A stretch of DNA of 64,000 bases, from NCBI GenBank assembly GCA_017621815.1, contig JAGASK010000041.1, positions 32,379 to 96,378 on the forward strand. The letters are read 5' to 3'. The notes beneath the pieces are model-generated. The model searched no databases. It was not told the origin of the DNA and saw only the letters and a list, made by a program, of their open reading frames with translations. The stretch's first letter is position 1, and each line of letters opens with the position of its first letter. Below are positions 35,990 to 45,051 of the stretch, one piece after another. Both the position numbers and the translations under genes were made by a program. Source of the stretch: Lachnospiraceae bacterium. GTDB lineage: Bacteria > Bacillota > Clostridia > Lachnospirales > Lachnospiraceae.

Positions 35990-36996
35990 TTACTCATTCC
36001 TTCAATGGCATAGGCAACTGATTTGTAATTATCATCCTTTATAATCTTGGACAGACCAAGGGCAACACTTGTAACAGGATTTTCCGAAGTGTTGACATTA
36101 AGGCCTGTTCCTCTGTGAATCAGTTCAGCCAGATGATTTACCTGTGAGGCGCCTCCTGTCAGATAGATTCCGTGACGGTAGATATCGGCTGCAAGTTCAG
36201 GAGGAGTTCTTTCAAGAATGACCTTTACACTGTCAATGATTGTGTGAAAATGTTCAATCAGACATTCATCAATCATTTGAGTGGGCAGTTCTCTTTCTAC
36301 AGGAAGCCCTGTTACAATATCACGTCCGTATACAACAGCTCCCTTATCCTCTTTTTCCAAATCACGAAGGGACATTTTTACATTTTCGGCAGTTTTTCCG
36401 CCGATTATCAGACTGAACTGTTTTCTTACGGCTGCGCGGATAGCATCATCAAATTTAAGTCCTCCGACTTTAATTAATTTGCTTAAAACAATGCCTCCAA
36501 GTGACAGAATGGAAATTTCCGTAGTATCATATCCCACATTTACAATCATAACACCCTGGGAATTCTTAACATCAATGTCCATTCCAAGACCGTCAGCCAC
36601 TGCTTTTTCCACTACAAGAATTTTACGGGCCTTCACGCCTGCTTCTTTCACCAAATCATAAAAAGCCCTTTTTTCAACTTCAGTAATATCAAAAGGAACC
36701 GCAATATAAAAATCTGCGGGCTTTACATTGCTTCTTGCCAAATCGTTTATAAAATATTTGATTAATAATTCCATATTCTTAATATCTGCAATAACCCCAT
36801 TGGAAAGAGGATAAGAAATATGAATATTGGAAGGAGCTTTCTCATACATTTCAAATGCGGAATCACCATAGGCAAACAATGTATTTTTGTTTTCGATGGC
36901 AATCATGTTTTTTTCAACAAGGATCGTGTCATCTGCCCTGTTGTAAATTTTAATGTTGCTGGTACCTAAATCAATACCGAATGCGTTGTTAGACAA
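35986..36996 (-). CDS. mreB: Actin-like rod-shape protein MreB
   Basis: 336 residues with a TTG start; AAAGGGG is 8 bases upstream and no ATG exists nearby. ATP-binding blocks GIDLGTSNIKIYN, VNVGYDTTEISILSLGG and YLTGGASQVNHLAELI. It forms membrane filaments that direct wall synthesis. Head of the mreBCD-PBP2-minCDE-rodA run. Confidence 0.96.
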   Translation of the reverse strand: MSNNAFGIDLGTSNIKIYNRADDTILVEKNMIAIENKNTLFAYGDSAFEMYEKAPSNIHISYPLSNGVIADIKNMELLIKYFINDLARSNVKPADFYIAVPFDITEVEKRAFYDLVKEAGVKARKILVVEKAVADGLGMDIDVKNSQGVMIVNVGYDTTEISILSLGGIVLSKLIKVGGLKFDDAIRAAVRKQFSLIIGGKTAENVKMSLRDLEKEDKGAVVYGRDIVTGLPVERELPTQMIDECLIEHFHTIIDSVKVILERTPPELAADIYRHGIYLTGGASQVNHLAELIHRGTGLNVNTSENPVTSVALGLSKIIKDDNYKSVAYAIEGMSK

Positions 36997-37011
36997 AGTT
37001 AATACCCCTTT

Positions 37012-37707
37012 CTACAATAAGCCTTTTTCTTTGAGACTGGTGTAACTTCCATTACCGATTATAATATGGTCAACTACGGGAATATCAACCAGCTCTCCTG
37101 CTTCTTTTATCTTTCTGGTAATTAAAATATCCTGCCTGCTGGGCAGGGCGTCTCCGCTTGGATGGTTGTGCAGCAGCATAACATGGGATGCCTGGCACTT
37201 GACTGCCTGTACAAATACTTCCCGCGGAGACAAAAGGGAAGCATTGACCGTACCGATAGACAGTACATATTTTTCGATTAAATGCAGTTTATTATCCAAT
37301 GACAGCAATAAAATCTTTTCCTTTTCTTCATGCCGCAGCTCTTCCATAAAATAAGACGCAACTGTCTGCGGCGTATCAAAACGCAGCCCGCAGGAGGCCT
37401 TTTCCATTGCCATGCGCTTGGAAAGTTCTGCAATACATTTGATTTTAACCGCCTTTACTTCTCCAATCCCGGATATGCTCATAAGCTCCGGAAGGGATAC
37501 ATGATGCAGGGCATTCAGCCCCTTTTCCTTTCCGCTTGACAGGGAAAGAACTTTTTTGGCGAGCTCCAGTGCCGGACAATTTCTGGTTCCTGTACGAAGG
37601 ATAATGGCAAGCAGCTCCGCCTCTGACAGACACTCGGCTCCCAGTCTTAAAAATTTCTCATAGGGTAAATCCGCCTGTGTCTTTTGCTTTTTTGATTTCT
37701 GATGCAT
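37012..37707 (-). CDS. radC: RadC-family JAB-domain protein
   Basis: 231 residues behind GGAAAGGA. Helix-hairpin-helix region (MSISGIGEVKAVKI), then the JAMM motif LLHNHPSGDALPSRQD with His-x-His and Asp. Named for DNA repair, but the cellular role is unproven. It sits immediately upstream of mreB (15 bases), as in many Firmicutes. Confidence 0.95.
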   Translation of the reverse strand: MHQKSKKQKTQADLPYEKFLRLGAECLSEAELLAIILRTGTRNCPALELAKKVLSLSSGKEKGLNALHHVSLPELMSISGIGEVKAVKIKCIAELSKRMAMEKASCGLRFDTPQTVASYFMEELRHEEKEKILLLSLDNKLHLIEKYVLSIGTVNASLLSPREVFVQAVKCQASHVMLLHNHPSGDALPSRQDILITRKIKEAGELVDIPVVDHIIIGNGSYTSLKEKGLL

Positions 37708-37761
37708 AATATTCCTTTCCGGCCCTTTCTCTCATCCGGTCAGATTGGAAATGTCAGGCTA

Positions 37762-37998
37762 TCAGATAAAACGATAAATGACAATACCTGCAATAATACC
37801 GATAATGCTGGCAACCGTAATCTTGATTGATAAACCGAAGGTAATACACAGAATACCAAAATCAAGCACAATGGGACTTGACAGTCCGAAGGTTTGTCCA
37901 TAATTCAGCCATGATACGGGAAAAAGGCTGCCGATAAAACCGCCGATTACGATTCCCGCAAGGATTAGCAGGAAGCATGCCCAATTATTCTTACGCAT
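37762..37998 (-). CDS. DUF4321 small membrane protein
   Basis: 78 residues from ATG 37998 with GGAGGT. Two membrane helices and the family's FIGSLFPVSWLNYGQTFGL segment, which lies between them. Unknown function, widely conserved between miaA/mutL and mre genes in Clostridia. Confidence 0.85.
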   Translation of the reverse strand: MRKNNWACFLLILAGIVIGGFIGSLFPVSWLNYGQTFGLSSPIVLDFGILCITFGLSIKITVASIIGIIAGIVIYRFI

Positions 37999-38090
37999 GT
38001 TAAACCTCCACATTTCTTCTTTTGCATATGAAAATATCTTATCACAGAAAGACTTTTGTGTATACCAATTTCATGGATTTTTTATAAGTT

Positions 38091-39410
38091 TCATTCCTCA
38101 ATTTCTTCCAAAATCTTACTAAAATCGGCGGCTGTAATTCCTTTTTCGACCAGCTTTTGCAGCGTTTTCATAATTCCGAATTTGCCGTGCTGCCAGGTAA
38201 GTCCTCCCTGAAAATAGACGGCATAAGGCGGCTTTATGGGACCATCTGCACTGAGCTCAATGGAGGAACCGGAAACAAAAGCGCCTGCCGCCATGATAAC
38301 AGGGCTGTCATATCCCGGCATATCCCATGGCTCGGGTGTCACATGTCCGTCAACTGCGGCTGCCTGCTGAATACCCTGGCAAAATGCGATGACTCCTTCA
38401 GGGGTTCCGAAGGTAACAGCCTGGATAATATCATGCCTGCTTTCTTTGCCGTCAGGAACTACAAAAAAGCCCAGCTTTTCATAAATATTGGCTGCAAAAA
38501 CAGCGCTTTTTAAAGCATTTGCTGTTACGCTGGGAGCGAGAAAAAGTCCCTGATAAAAAGGATTCAGAGCCTGCAGCGAAGCCCCCACTTCTTTACCCAG
38601 CCCCGGTGAAGTCAGCCGGTATGCCGCATTTTCAATACATTCCTTTTTTCCTGCGAGATAACCGCCGATGGGGGCGAGTCCGCCTCCCGGATTTTTAATC
38701 AGGGAACCTACCACAAGGTCAGCACCCACGTCAGAAGGTTCCCTGGTTTCCGTAAATTCACCGTAGCAGTTATCCACCATACAAATCACATCGGGTTTGA
38801 TATTTTTTATATAACTTATCAGTTCTCCTATTCTTGCAACGGATAAAGTGGGTCTTGTCTGATAACCCTTGGAACGCTGAATTGTGACAAGCTTTGTTTT
38901 TTCATTAATGGCATTTTTAATCCCCTCAAAGTCAAAGCCTCCGTCCGGCAGCAAATCCACCTGCTTATAAGAAATTCCGTATTCCTTTAAGGAACCTTTG
39001 GAATCCCGGATTCCAATAACTTCTTCCAGGGTATCATAGGGCTTCCCCACAGGGGAAAGTAATTCGTCTCCCGGCCGGAGATTGCTCATCAGGGCAAGGG
39101 CAAGAGCATGTGTTCCGCAGGTTATCTGTGGACGGACAAGGGCATCTTCCGTATGGAAAATATCTGCATATACTGCCTCAAGTGTATCTCTTCCCAAATC
39201 ATTGTAGCCGTAGCCGGTAGTTCCTAAAAGGCACGCTTCACTGACTTTATTTTTCTGCATGGCGCCGATTACCTTTAACTGGTTGTATTCGGAAACAGCA
39301 TCTATCTGTTCAAACCGTTCCTTTAAGGAATTCCAGATTTTTTCGCTGAAATCATAGACTTCTCTGCTGATTCCCATTTTTTCATAAATTTCTTCTTTAG
39401 CAAAATCCAT
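38091..39410 (-). CDS. ynbB: Methionine gamma-lyase-like PLP protein (YnbB family)
   Basis: 439 residues from ATG 39410. PLP lysine in VVGSLIKNPGGGLAPIGGY, and the fold-type I blocks CMVDNCYGEFTE and GTHALALALMSNLRPGD. Annotated elsewhere as aluminium-resistance protein or methionine gamma-lyase-like. The reaction is unproven. Its start codon lies against the miaA stop (39412). Confidence 0.9.
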   Translation of the reverse strand: MDFAKEEIYEKMGISREVYDFSEKIWNSLKERFEQIDAVSEYNQLKVIGAMQKNKVSEACLLGTTGYGYNDLGRDTLEAVYADIFHTEDALVRPQITCGTHALALALMSNLRPGDELLSPVGKPYDTLEEVIGIRDSKGSLKEYGISYKQVDLLPDGGFDFEGIKNAINEKTKLVTIQRSKGYQTRPTLSVARIGELISYIKNIKPDVICMVDNCYGEFTETREPSDVGADLVVGSLIKNPGGGLAPIGGYLAGKKECIENAAYRLTSPGLGKEVGASLQALNPFYQGLFLAPSVTANALKSAVFAANIYEKLGFFVVPDGKESRHDIIQAVTFGTPEGVIAFCQGIQQAAAVDGHVTPEPWDMPGYDSPVIMAAGAFVSGSSIELSADGPIKPPYAVYFQGGLTWQHGKFGIMKTLQKLVEKGITAADFSKILEEIEE

Positions 39411-39411
39411 T

Positions 39412-40362
39412 TCAAACAATTCCTTTCTGTTTCATAGTAGCAATTATGAATTCCAGTATTTTTTCATCATCATAGGAAAAAGCCTGTTTATCAATCCAAA
39501 TCACATCTTTTTCCCTGCGGAACCAGGTCAGCTGTCTTTTGGCGAAGTGCCGGGAATCTCTTTTAATGAGATATACTGCATCTTCAAATGGCAGCTCACC
39601 CTCCAGGTAAGAGAGCATTTCCTTGTACCCCAGCCCCTGCATGGAAACCATATTCCTGTGATATCCCATATCTTTTAGCTTGCAGACTTCCTGCAAAAGA
39701 CCGCTTTCAAGCATTTCATCCACTCTCTTATCGATGCGCTCATAAAGCTTTTGACGGTCATCATTCAGTACGAAATAGCAAGAACGATAGGCCGTCTCCT
39801 TTTTTCTCTGTTCTTTGTTGTGAAGGGAAATGGGAATTCCGTTTAATTCATAAAATTCCAGCGCGCGTATAATCCGCTTCCCGTTGTTTTCATGAATTTC
39901 CAGGGCTGAATCAGGATCCTTTTCCTTTAAAAGCTCATACAAATAGTGACTGCCCTTTTCCTTTTGAAGTTTCTCCAGTTTTTTCCTGATTTCCGTATTT
40001 TCCTCTTCGGGCTCAAAGTTAATGTCATACAGAAGCGCCTGAATATAAAATCCGGTGCCGCCTGCCACAATGGGAATATGTCCTCTTTCATAAATTCCCT
40101 TAAGACTTTCTTTAGCCATGGTCTGAAAAGTATATACATTAAATTCATCTTCAGGATTTAAGACATCAATCAAATGATGGGGTACTCCCTGCATCTGTTC
40201 TACGGTAATTTTAGCGGAACCGATATCCATATATTTATATACCTGCATGGAATCAGCGGAGATAATCTCTCCGCCAATCTTTTTAGCAAGCTTAATTGAC
40301 AATGCTGTTTTTCCTACAGCTGTGGGACCTGTCAGTACGATTAAAGGTCTCTTTTCTTCCAT
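39412..40362 (-). CDS. miaA: tRNA dimethylallyltransferase
   Basis: 316 residues from ATG 40362 with GAGGTG upstream. P-loop GPTAVGKT, then GGEIISADSMQVYKYMDIGSAK, AGGTGFYIQALLY and the MQGLGYKEM block. It adds a prenyl group to A37 of tRNAs reading UNN codons; MiaB (below) then adds methylthio, so both steps are encoded here. Confidence 0.97.
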   Translation of the reverse strand: MEEKRPLIVLTGPTAVGKTALSIKLAKKIGGEIISADSMQVYKYMDIGSAKITVEQMQGVPHHLIDVLNPEDEFNVYTFQTMAKESLKGIYERGHIPIVAGGTGFYIQALLYDINFEPEEENTEIRKKLEKLQKEKGSHYLYELLKEKDPDSALEIHENNGKRIIRALEFYELNGIPISLHNKEQRKKETAYRSCYFVLNDDRQKLYERIDKRVDEMLESGLLQEVCKLKDMGYHRNMVSMQGLGYKEMLSYLEGELPFEDAVYLIKRDSRHFAKRQLTWFRREKDVIWIDKQAFSYDDEKILEFIIATMKQKGIV

Positions 40363-40380
40363 AAACACCTCACACAGAAC

Positions 40381-42303
40381 TTATACAATACGTTTAAATT
40401 TCTTTTCCAGTTCATACTTACTCATGGAAATAATGGTGGGTCTTCCATGGGGACAATGATATGGATTTTCAAGTGTTAAAAGTTCGTCAATCAGGGCTTC
40501 CATTTCCAGCCTGTCCATTTTATTATTGCCCTTAACCGCTGATTTACATGCCATGGATGCAAGCTTATGCAAAATAACATCCGGTGTTCCCTTCATGGGA
40601 TTTTCTGAAAGTTCGTCTAAAATTTCGACAAACAGTTCTTTTTCATTACAGCCATATAAATCGGAAGGAATGCTTCTGAGTGCAAAGGAGCCTCCTCCAA
40701 ACTCTTCTATTTCAAAACCCAGCTGTTCAAAGTAATGAAGGAAATCATTTAACAATTCTTCCTCTTTTCCTGTCAGTGTAAGAATAACAGGCGGGTTCAG
40801 CATTTGCGAGGCTACAGTCTTCTGAGAAAGTTCTTTTACAAGACGTTCATATTTCACCTTCTCATGTGCTGCATGCTGGTCCACAATCAGAAGCTTATCC
40901 TTATAGGCAATCAGCCAATAAGTTTCAAAAACCTGTCCCAGAATGGTATACTCGTTTCTGGCGTCCGAAGTCAGGATTTTCTCTTCAAACAAATTCATCT
41001 GCACGGGCTTTTCCACCAGAATGTGTTCACTGGCCTTAATTACATTTGAATGAATTCTTTCATTTAATAATCCGTTTTCCCCGTCCGTAACACCAAGAAC
41101 CTTATTTGTAAAGTTTTTCTGCAGGGAATCTGTCATTTTTACAGTTTCCGTCTGTGCCACAACAGAGATAACCGGAAGTTTTTCCGCTGCCCTGTAAGAT
41201 GCGGTTTCTTCTTTTGCAAGGTTCTCAATTCTCTTCGTTTCAAAGGGTTCCGGCGCTTTCAGTGGTTCCCTTTTCTCTTTTTCCGGCTCTGTAAGAAGTA
41301 CATCCGGTATTAATTCTATTTCATGAAGCCTTTGATAAACGGCATCAGACAGGAAGGAATACAGCCCGTTCCCATTGTGAATACGAATCTGCATTTTTGA
41401 AGGATGCACATTTACATCTATTTCCTGCGTATCCATTTCAAAATGAAGTACTGCAAAGGGAAATTTGTGCTGCATCAGGTATTGCCGGTATCCTTCTTCA
41501 AGGGCCTTTGAAATAATATCGTCTTTTACAAAACGTCCGTTAACAAAATAAATTTCAAAATTCCGGTTGGAACGGTTGATTTCGGGCTTTCCAATGTAAC
41601 CGGAAACTTTATAAGTACCATTATCAGCCTTAAAAGGAACAACTGCTTCTGCCATTTCCCTTCCGTATATCCGGTAAATAACCTCTTTTAAATCTCCGTT
41701 GCCGGAGGTATGGAAGCGCACCTGCCCGCCGTTTACAAACTTAATGGAAATATCAGGTCTTGATAAAGCAATATGCTCCATTAAGTCCGCTACATAACCG
41801 CCTTCCGTCTGAGGCTGTTTTAAAAATTTCCTTCTGGCAGGGGTATTATAGAACAGATTGTGAATTAAGAAGGTGGTTCCCGGAGGAGCCCCGATTTCTT
41901 CCATATCCTCTTCCACACCGCCTGCAATAGAGTATTTTACACCTGTCAGTTCATCCTTCGTTTTTGTAATAAGCTCCACCTGGGAAACAGCTGCAATGCT
42001 GGAAAGAGCTTCTCCCCTGAAGCCGAGACTTTCCACGTAGCTTAAATCCTCAATGGATTTGATTTTACTGGTAGCATGCCTCAGGAATGCTTTTTTTACC
42101 TGATTCTTTTCAATGCCGCAGCCGTTATCCGTCACTCTTATCAGCGAAATGCCGCCTTCCTTCAGTTCTACGGTAACTGCTTTTGCTCCGGCATCTATGG
42201 CGTTCTCCAAAAGCTCCTTCACCACGCTTGAGGGCCTTTCTACTACTTCTCCTGCAGCGATTTTGTCAATTGTACTTTGACTTAAAAGATTAATTTCCGG
42301 CAT
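40381..42303 (-). CDS. mutL: Mismatch repair endonuclease MutL
   Basis: 640 residues from ATG 42303. GHKL ATPase blocks ELLENAIDAGA, DNGCGIE and FRGEALSSIAAVSQ. The C-terminus has DQHAAHEKVKYE, the metal-binding endonuclease motif (DQHA-x2-E-x4-E) of Gram-positive MutL, absent from E. coli, plus HCPHGRPT. Start overlaps the mutS stop. Confidence 0.96.
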   Translation of the reverse strand: MPEINLLSQSTIDKIAAGEVVERPSSVVKELLENAIDAGAKAVTVELKEGGISLIRVTDNGCGIEKNQVKKAFLRHATSKIKSIEDLSYVESLGFRGEALSSIAAVSQVELITKTKDELTGVKYSIAGGVEEDMEEIGAPPGTTFLIHNLFYNTPARRKFLKQPQTEGGYVADLMEHIALSRPDISIKFVNGGQVRFHTSGNGDLKEVIYRIYGREMAEAVVPFKADNGTYKVSGYIGKPEINRSNRNFEIYFVNGRFVKDDIISKALEEGYRQYLMQHKFPFAVLHFEMDTQEIDVNVHPSKMQIRIHNGNGLYSFLSDAVYQRLHEIELIPDVLLTEPEKEKREPLKAPEPFETKRIENLAKEETASYRAAEKLPVISVVAQTETVKMTDSLQKNFTNKVLGVTDGENGLLNERIHSNVIKASEHILVEKPVQMNLFEEKILTSDARNEYTILGQVFETYWLIAYKDKLLIVDQHAAHEKVKYERLVKELSQKTVASQMLNPPVILTLTGKEEELLNDFLHYFEQLGFEIEEFGGGSFALRSIPSDLYGCNEKELFVEILDELSENPMKGTPDVILHKLASMACKSAVKGNNKMDRLEMEALIDELLTLENPYHCPHGRPTIISMSKYELEKKFKRIV

Positions 42304-42305
42304 AG

Positions 42306-44951
42306 TCACCACCTGTTCTTCAGCTTGTTTTGCAGCTTGTAAAGTGTATTTAAAGCATCAAGAGGCGTCAGATTGGAAATGTCAATTTCCATCAATTCTT
42401 TTACAACATCTTCATCCTTTACCGTATCAAATAAAGACATCTGACTTAAGTCCACCTCGTCAAATTTTACGGGTTTCTTTTTAGGTTCTTTATGGTCTAC
42501 TGCAATGCTCTGCACCTTTTCCATAATATCATTGTCGCTAAGCTGCTCTGCGATTTCCTTGGCTCTGTCTATTACCATATCGGGTACACCTGCAAGCTTT
42601 GCGACCTGAATGCCATAGCTTCTGTCTGCGCCGCCCTTTATGATTTTACGAAGGAAAATAATGTCATCGCCCTTTTCTTTTACGGCAATACAATAGTTAT
42701 TAACATTACTCATCTTTCCTTCCAGTTCTGTCAGCTCATGGTAATGGGTGGCAAACAGTGTTTTGGCGCCTAAAAGCTTTTTATTGCTGATGTGTTCAAT
42801 TACCGCCCATGCAATACTTAAGCCGTCAAAGGTGGAAGTACCGCGGCCTATTTCGTCAAGAACAAGGAGACTGTTGGAGGTGGCATTCCGCAGAATATTA
42901 GCCACTTCATTCATTTCCACCATAAAGGTGCTCTGGCCGCTTGCAAGGTCATCCGAAGCTCCCACTCTTGTAAAAATTCTGTCCACAATGCTGATGTTTG
43001 CGCTTTCAGCAGGCACATAGCAGCCTATCTGTGCCATCAGCACAATCAGTGCGGTCTGGCGCATATAAGTGGATTTGCCTGCCATATTGGGACCGGTAAT
43101 GATAGATACGCAATATTTATGATTATCAAGATAGGTATCATTGGCAATAAACATATCGCTGTCTATCATTTTTTCAACCACCGGATGACGGCCGGCCTTA
43201 ATGTCAATCACGCCTTTTTCGTTAATGGTGGGACGTACATAATGATTCCGTTCGGCTGTCAGGGAAAAAGAAGCAAAAACATCCAGCATTGCAACAGCTT
43301 TGGCGGTTTTTTGAACTCTTTCAATTTCCTTAGCCACCGCATCCCTGACACTGCAAAATATATCATATTCCAGAGTATACAGCTTGTCCTCCGCATTTAA
43401 TATGGAATCTTCCAGCTCTTTTAATCTCGGATTGGTATAACGCTCTGCGTTTGCCAATGTCTGTTTTCTTATATAATCGTCAGGAACCATAGAGAGGTAA
43501 GAATTTGTAACCTCATAATAATATCCGAAAACTTTATTATATTTTATTCTCAGGTTTTTAATGCCGGTACGTGCCCTGTCATCTTCCTCCAATTGCGCCA
43601 GCCAGTTTTTTCCTTCTGTCTTGGCATTCCTTAAATTATCTATAGTAGCATCAAAGCCCTCTTTAACGATTCCGCCCTCTTTAACGGAAATAGGTGCATC
43701 TTCAATAATGGAATTTTCTATCAGTCCGCAGACATCCTGAAGGGCATCTATGGATTCGTTAATCTCATTCAGCAGCCCTTTATCAAACTCGCTTAAAAGG
43801 GTTTTCAGATGAGGCAGCATTTTTAAAGAATTGCGGAATGCAATCAAATCCCTTGGATTTGCCGTTTTGTAGCTGACCTTACCCAGCAGTCTTTCCAAAT
43901 CATAGATAGGATTCAGGTATTCCCGGAGTTCATCCCGGAGCATAGGCTGTCTGCTGAGCGCTTCCACTGCATCCAGTCTTTTTTCAATTTGGGCTTTGTC
44001 AATCAGGGGCTGTTCTATGTACTGGCGCATGGTTCTTGCTCCCATGGCTGTTTTTGTCTTATCAAGCACCCATAAAAGAGAGCCTCTTTTCTGCTTTTCA
44101 CGCAGTGTCTCCGTAAGTTCAAGGTTTCTTCTTGTGGAACTGTCAAGCAGCATATATTTGCTGGTCAGGTACGGATATAAATGGGTAAAATGGGAAAGAC
44201 CTGTTTTCTGGGTGTCATAAAGGTATTGTAAAAGAGCCCCAGCCGCAATCAGCCCTGCGGGAAAATCTTCAATTCCCATTCCCTGCAGCGTATTTACGTG
44301 AAAATGCTTAAGCAAACATTTCCGGCATCTGTCCTCGTCATAAAAATGAGGCTCCAGAGAGTAAATAGTAATTCCAAGTCTGCCTTTTAAATCTTCTAAA
44401 TCAAGACCGCTTACCAAAAGCGCATCATTGCATACAATTTCACTGGGCATATACTTGTTGATTTCATCCAACAGCTTTTTCTGGTCTTCCACTTCCGTCA
44501 GATAATAATCGCCTGTGGTTACATCAGCAATGGAAATGCCGGATTTACCCTGAAAACATGCGATGCTCATAATATAATTATTCTTATCCGCATCCATTGC
44601 CTGAATATCCAGGTTGGTGCCCGGTGTTACGATTCTGACTACTTCTCTTTTTACAATGCCTTTAGCCAGCCTGGGGTCTTCCATCTGCTCGCAGATAGCA
44701 ACTTTATAGCCTTTGGAAACAAGTTTATTTAAATAGCCTTCCACTGCATGATATGGAATTCCGCACATAGGAGCCCGTTCTTCCTGTCCGCAGTTTTTGC
44801 CTGTCAGAGTAATTTCCAACTCCTTTGATGCCGTAAGGGCATCTTCAAAAAACATTTCGTAAAAATCTCCGAGTCTGTAAAACAAAATGCAATCCGGATA
44901 CTCTTTTTTGGTCTCCAGATACTGCTGCATCATGGGGGTCATTTCTGCCAT
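42306..44951 (-). CDS. mutS: DNA mismatch repair protein MutS
   Basis: 881 residues from ATG 44951 (TTG 15 bases upstream is possible). Mismatch-recognition GDFYEMF near the N-terminus, core, and the ATPase P-loop GPNMAGKST near residue 618 with LVLDEIGRGTSTFDG. C-terminal helix-turn-helix and clamp-binding-type stretch (VDLSQMSLFD). Recognises mispairs and recruits MutL, encoded next. Confidence 0.98.
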   Translation of the reverse strand: MAEMTPMMQQYLETKKEYPDCILFYRLGDFYEMFFEDALTASKELEITLTGKNCGQEERAPMCGIPYHAVEGYLNKLVSKGYKVAICEQMEDPRLAKGIVKREVVRIVTPGTNLDIQAMDADKNNYIMSIACFQGKSGISIADVTTGDYYLTEVEDQKKLLDEINKYMPSEIVCNDALLVSGLDLEDLKGRLGITIYSLEPHFYDEDRCRKCLLKHFHVNTLQGMGIEDFPAGLIAAGALLQYLYDTQKTGLSHFTHLYPYLTSKYMLLDSSTRRNLELTETLREKQKRGSLLWVLDKTKTAMGARTMRQYIEQPLIDKAQIEKRLDAVEALSRQPMLRDELREYLNPIYDLERLLGKVSYKTANPRDLIAFRNSLKMLPHLKTLLSEFDKGLLNEINESIDALQDVCGLIENSIIEDAPISVKEGGIVKEGFDATIDNLRNAKTEGKNWLAQLEEDDRARTGIKNLRIKYNKVFGYYYEVTNSYLSMVPDDYIRKQTLANAERYTNPRLKELEDSILNAEDKLYTLEYDIFCSVRDAVAKEIERVQKTAKAVAMLDVFASFSLTAERNHYVRPTINEKGVIDIKAGRHPVVEKMIDSDMFIANDTYLDNHKYCVSIITGPNMAGKSTYMRQTALIVLMAQIGCYVPAESANISIVDRIFTRVGASDDLASGQSTFMVEMNEVANILRNATSNSLLVLDEIGRGTSTFDGLSIAWAVIEHISNKKLLGAKTLFATHYHELTELEGKMSNVNNYCIAVKEKGDDIIFLRKIIKGGADRSYGIQVAKLAGVPDMVIDRAKEIAEQLSDNDIMEKVQSIAVDHKEPKKKPVKFDEVDLSQMSLFDTVKDEDVVKELMEIDISNLTPLDALNTLYKLQNKLKNRW

Positions 44952-45000
44952 TTCTTCACCATCCAAGTTTTATCGTTTCGTTAAAAATCTAAAGCGAAAA

Positions 45001-45032
45001 TAAGCAGGCATACTAAAAAGTACACCCGCTTA
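45001..45032 (-). terminator. Hairpin after the SulP gene
   Basis: TAAGC (45001-45005), GG, TACT pair with AGTA, CC, GCTTA (45028-45032) with small internal loops; on the - strand TATTTTCG follows. Probable terminator of the SulP gene. Confidence 0.6.
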
Positions 45033-45051
45033 AATATAGCATAAATTTGAA

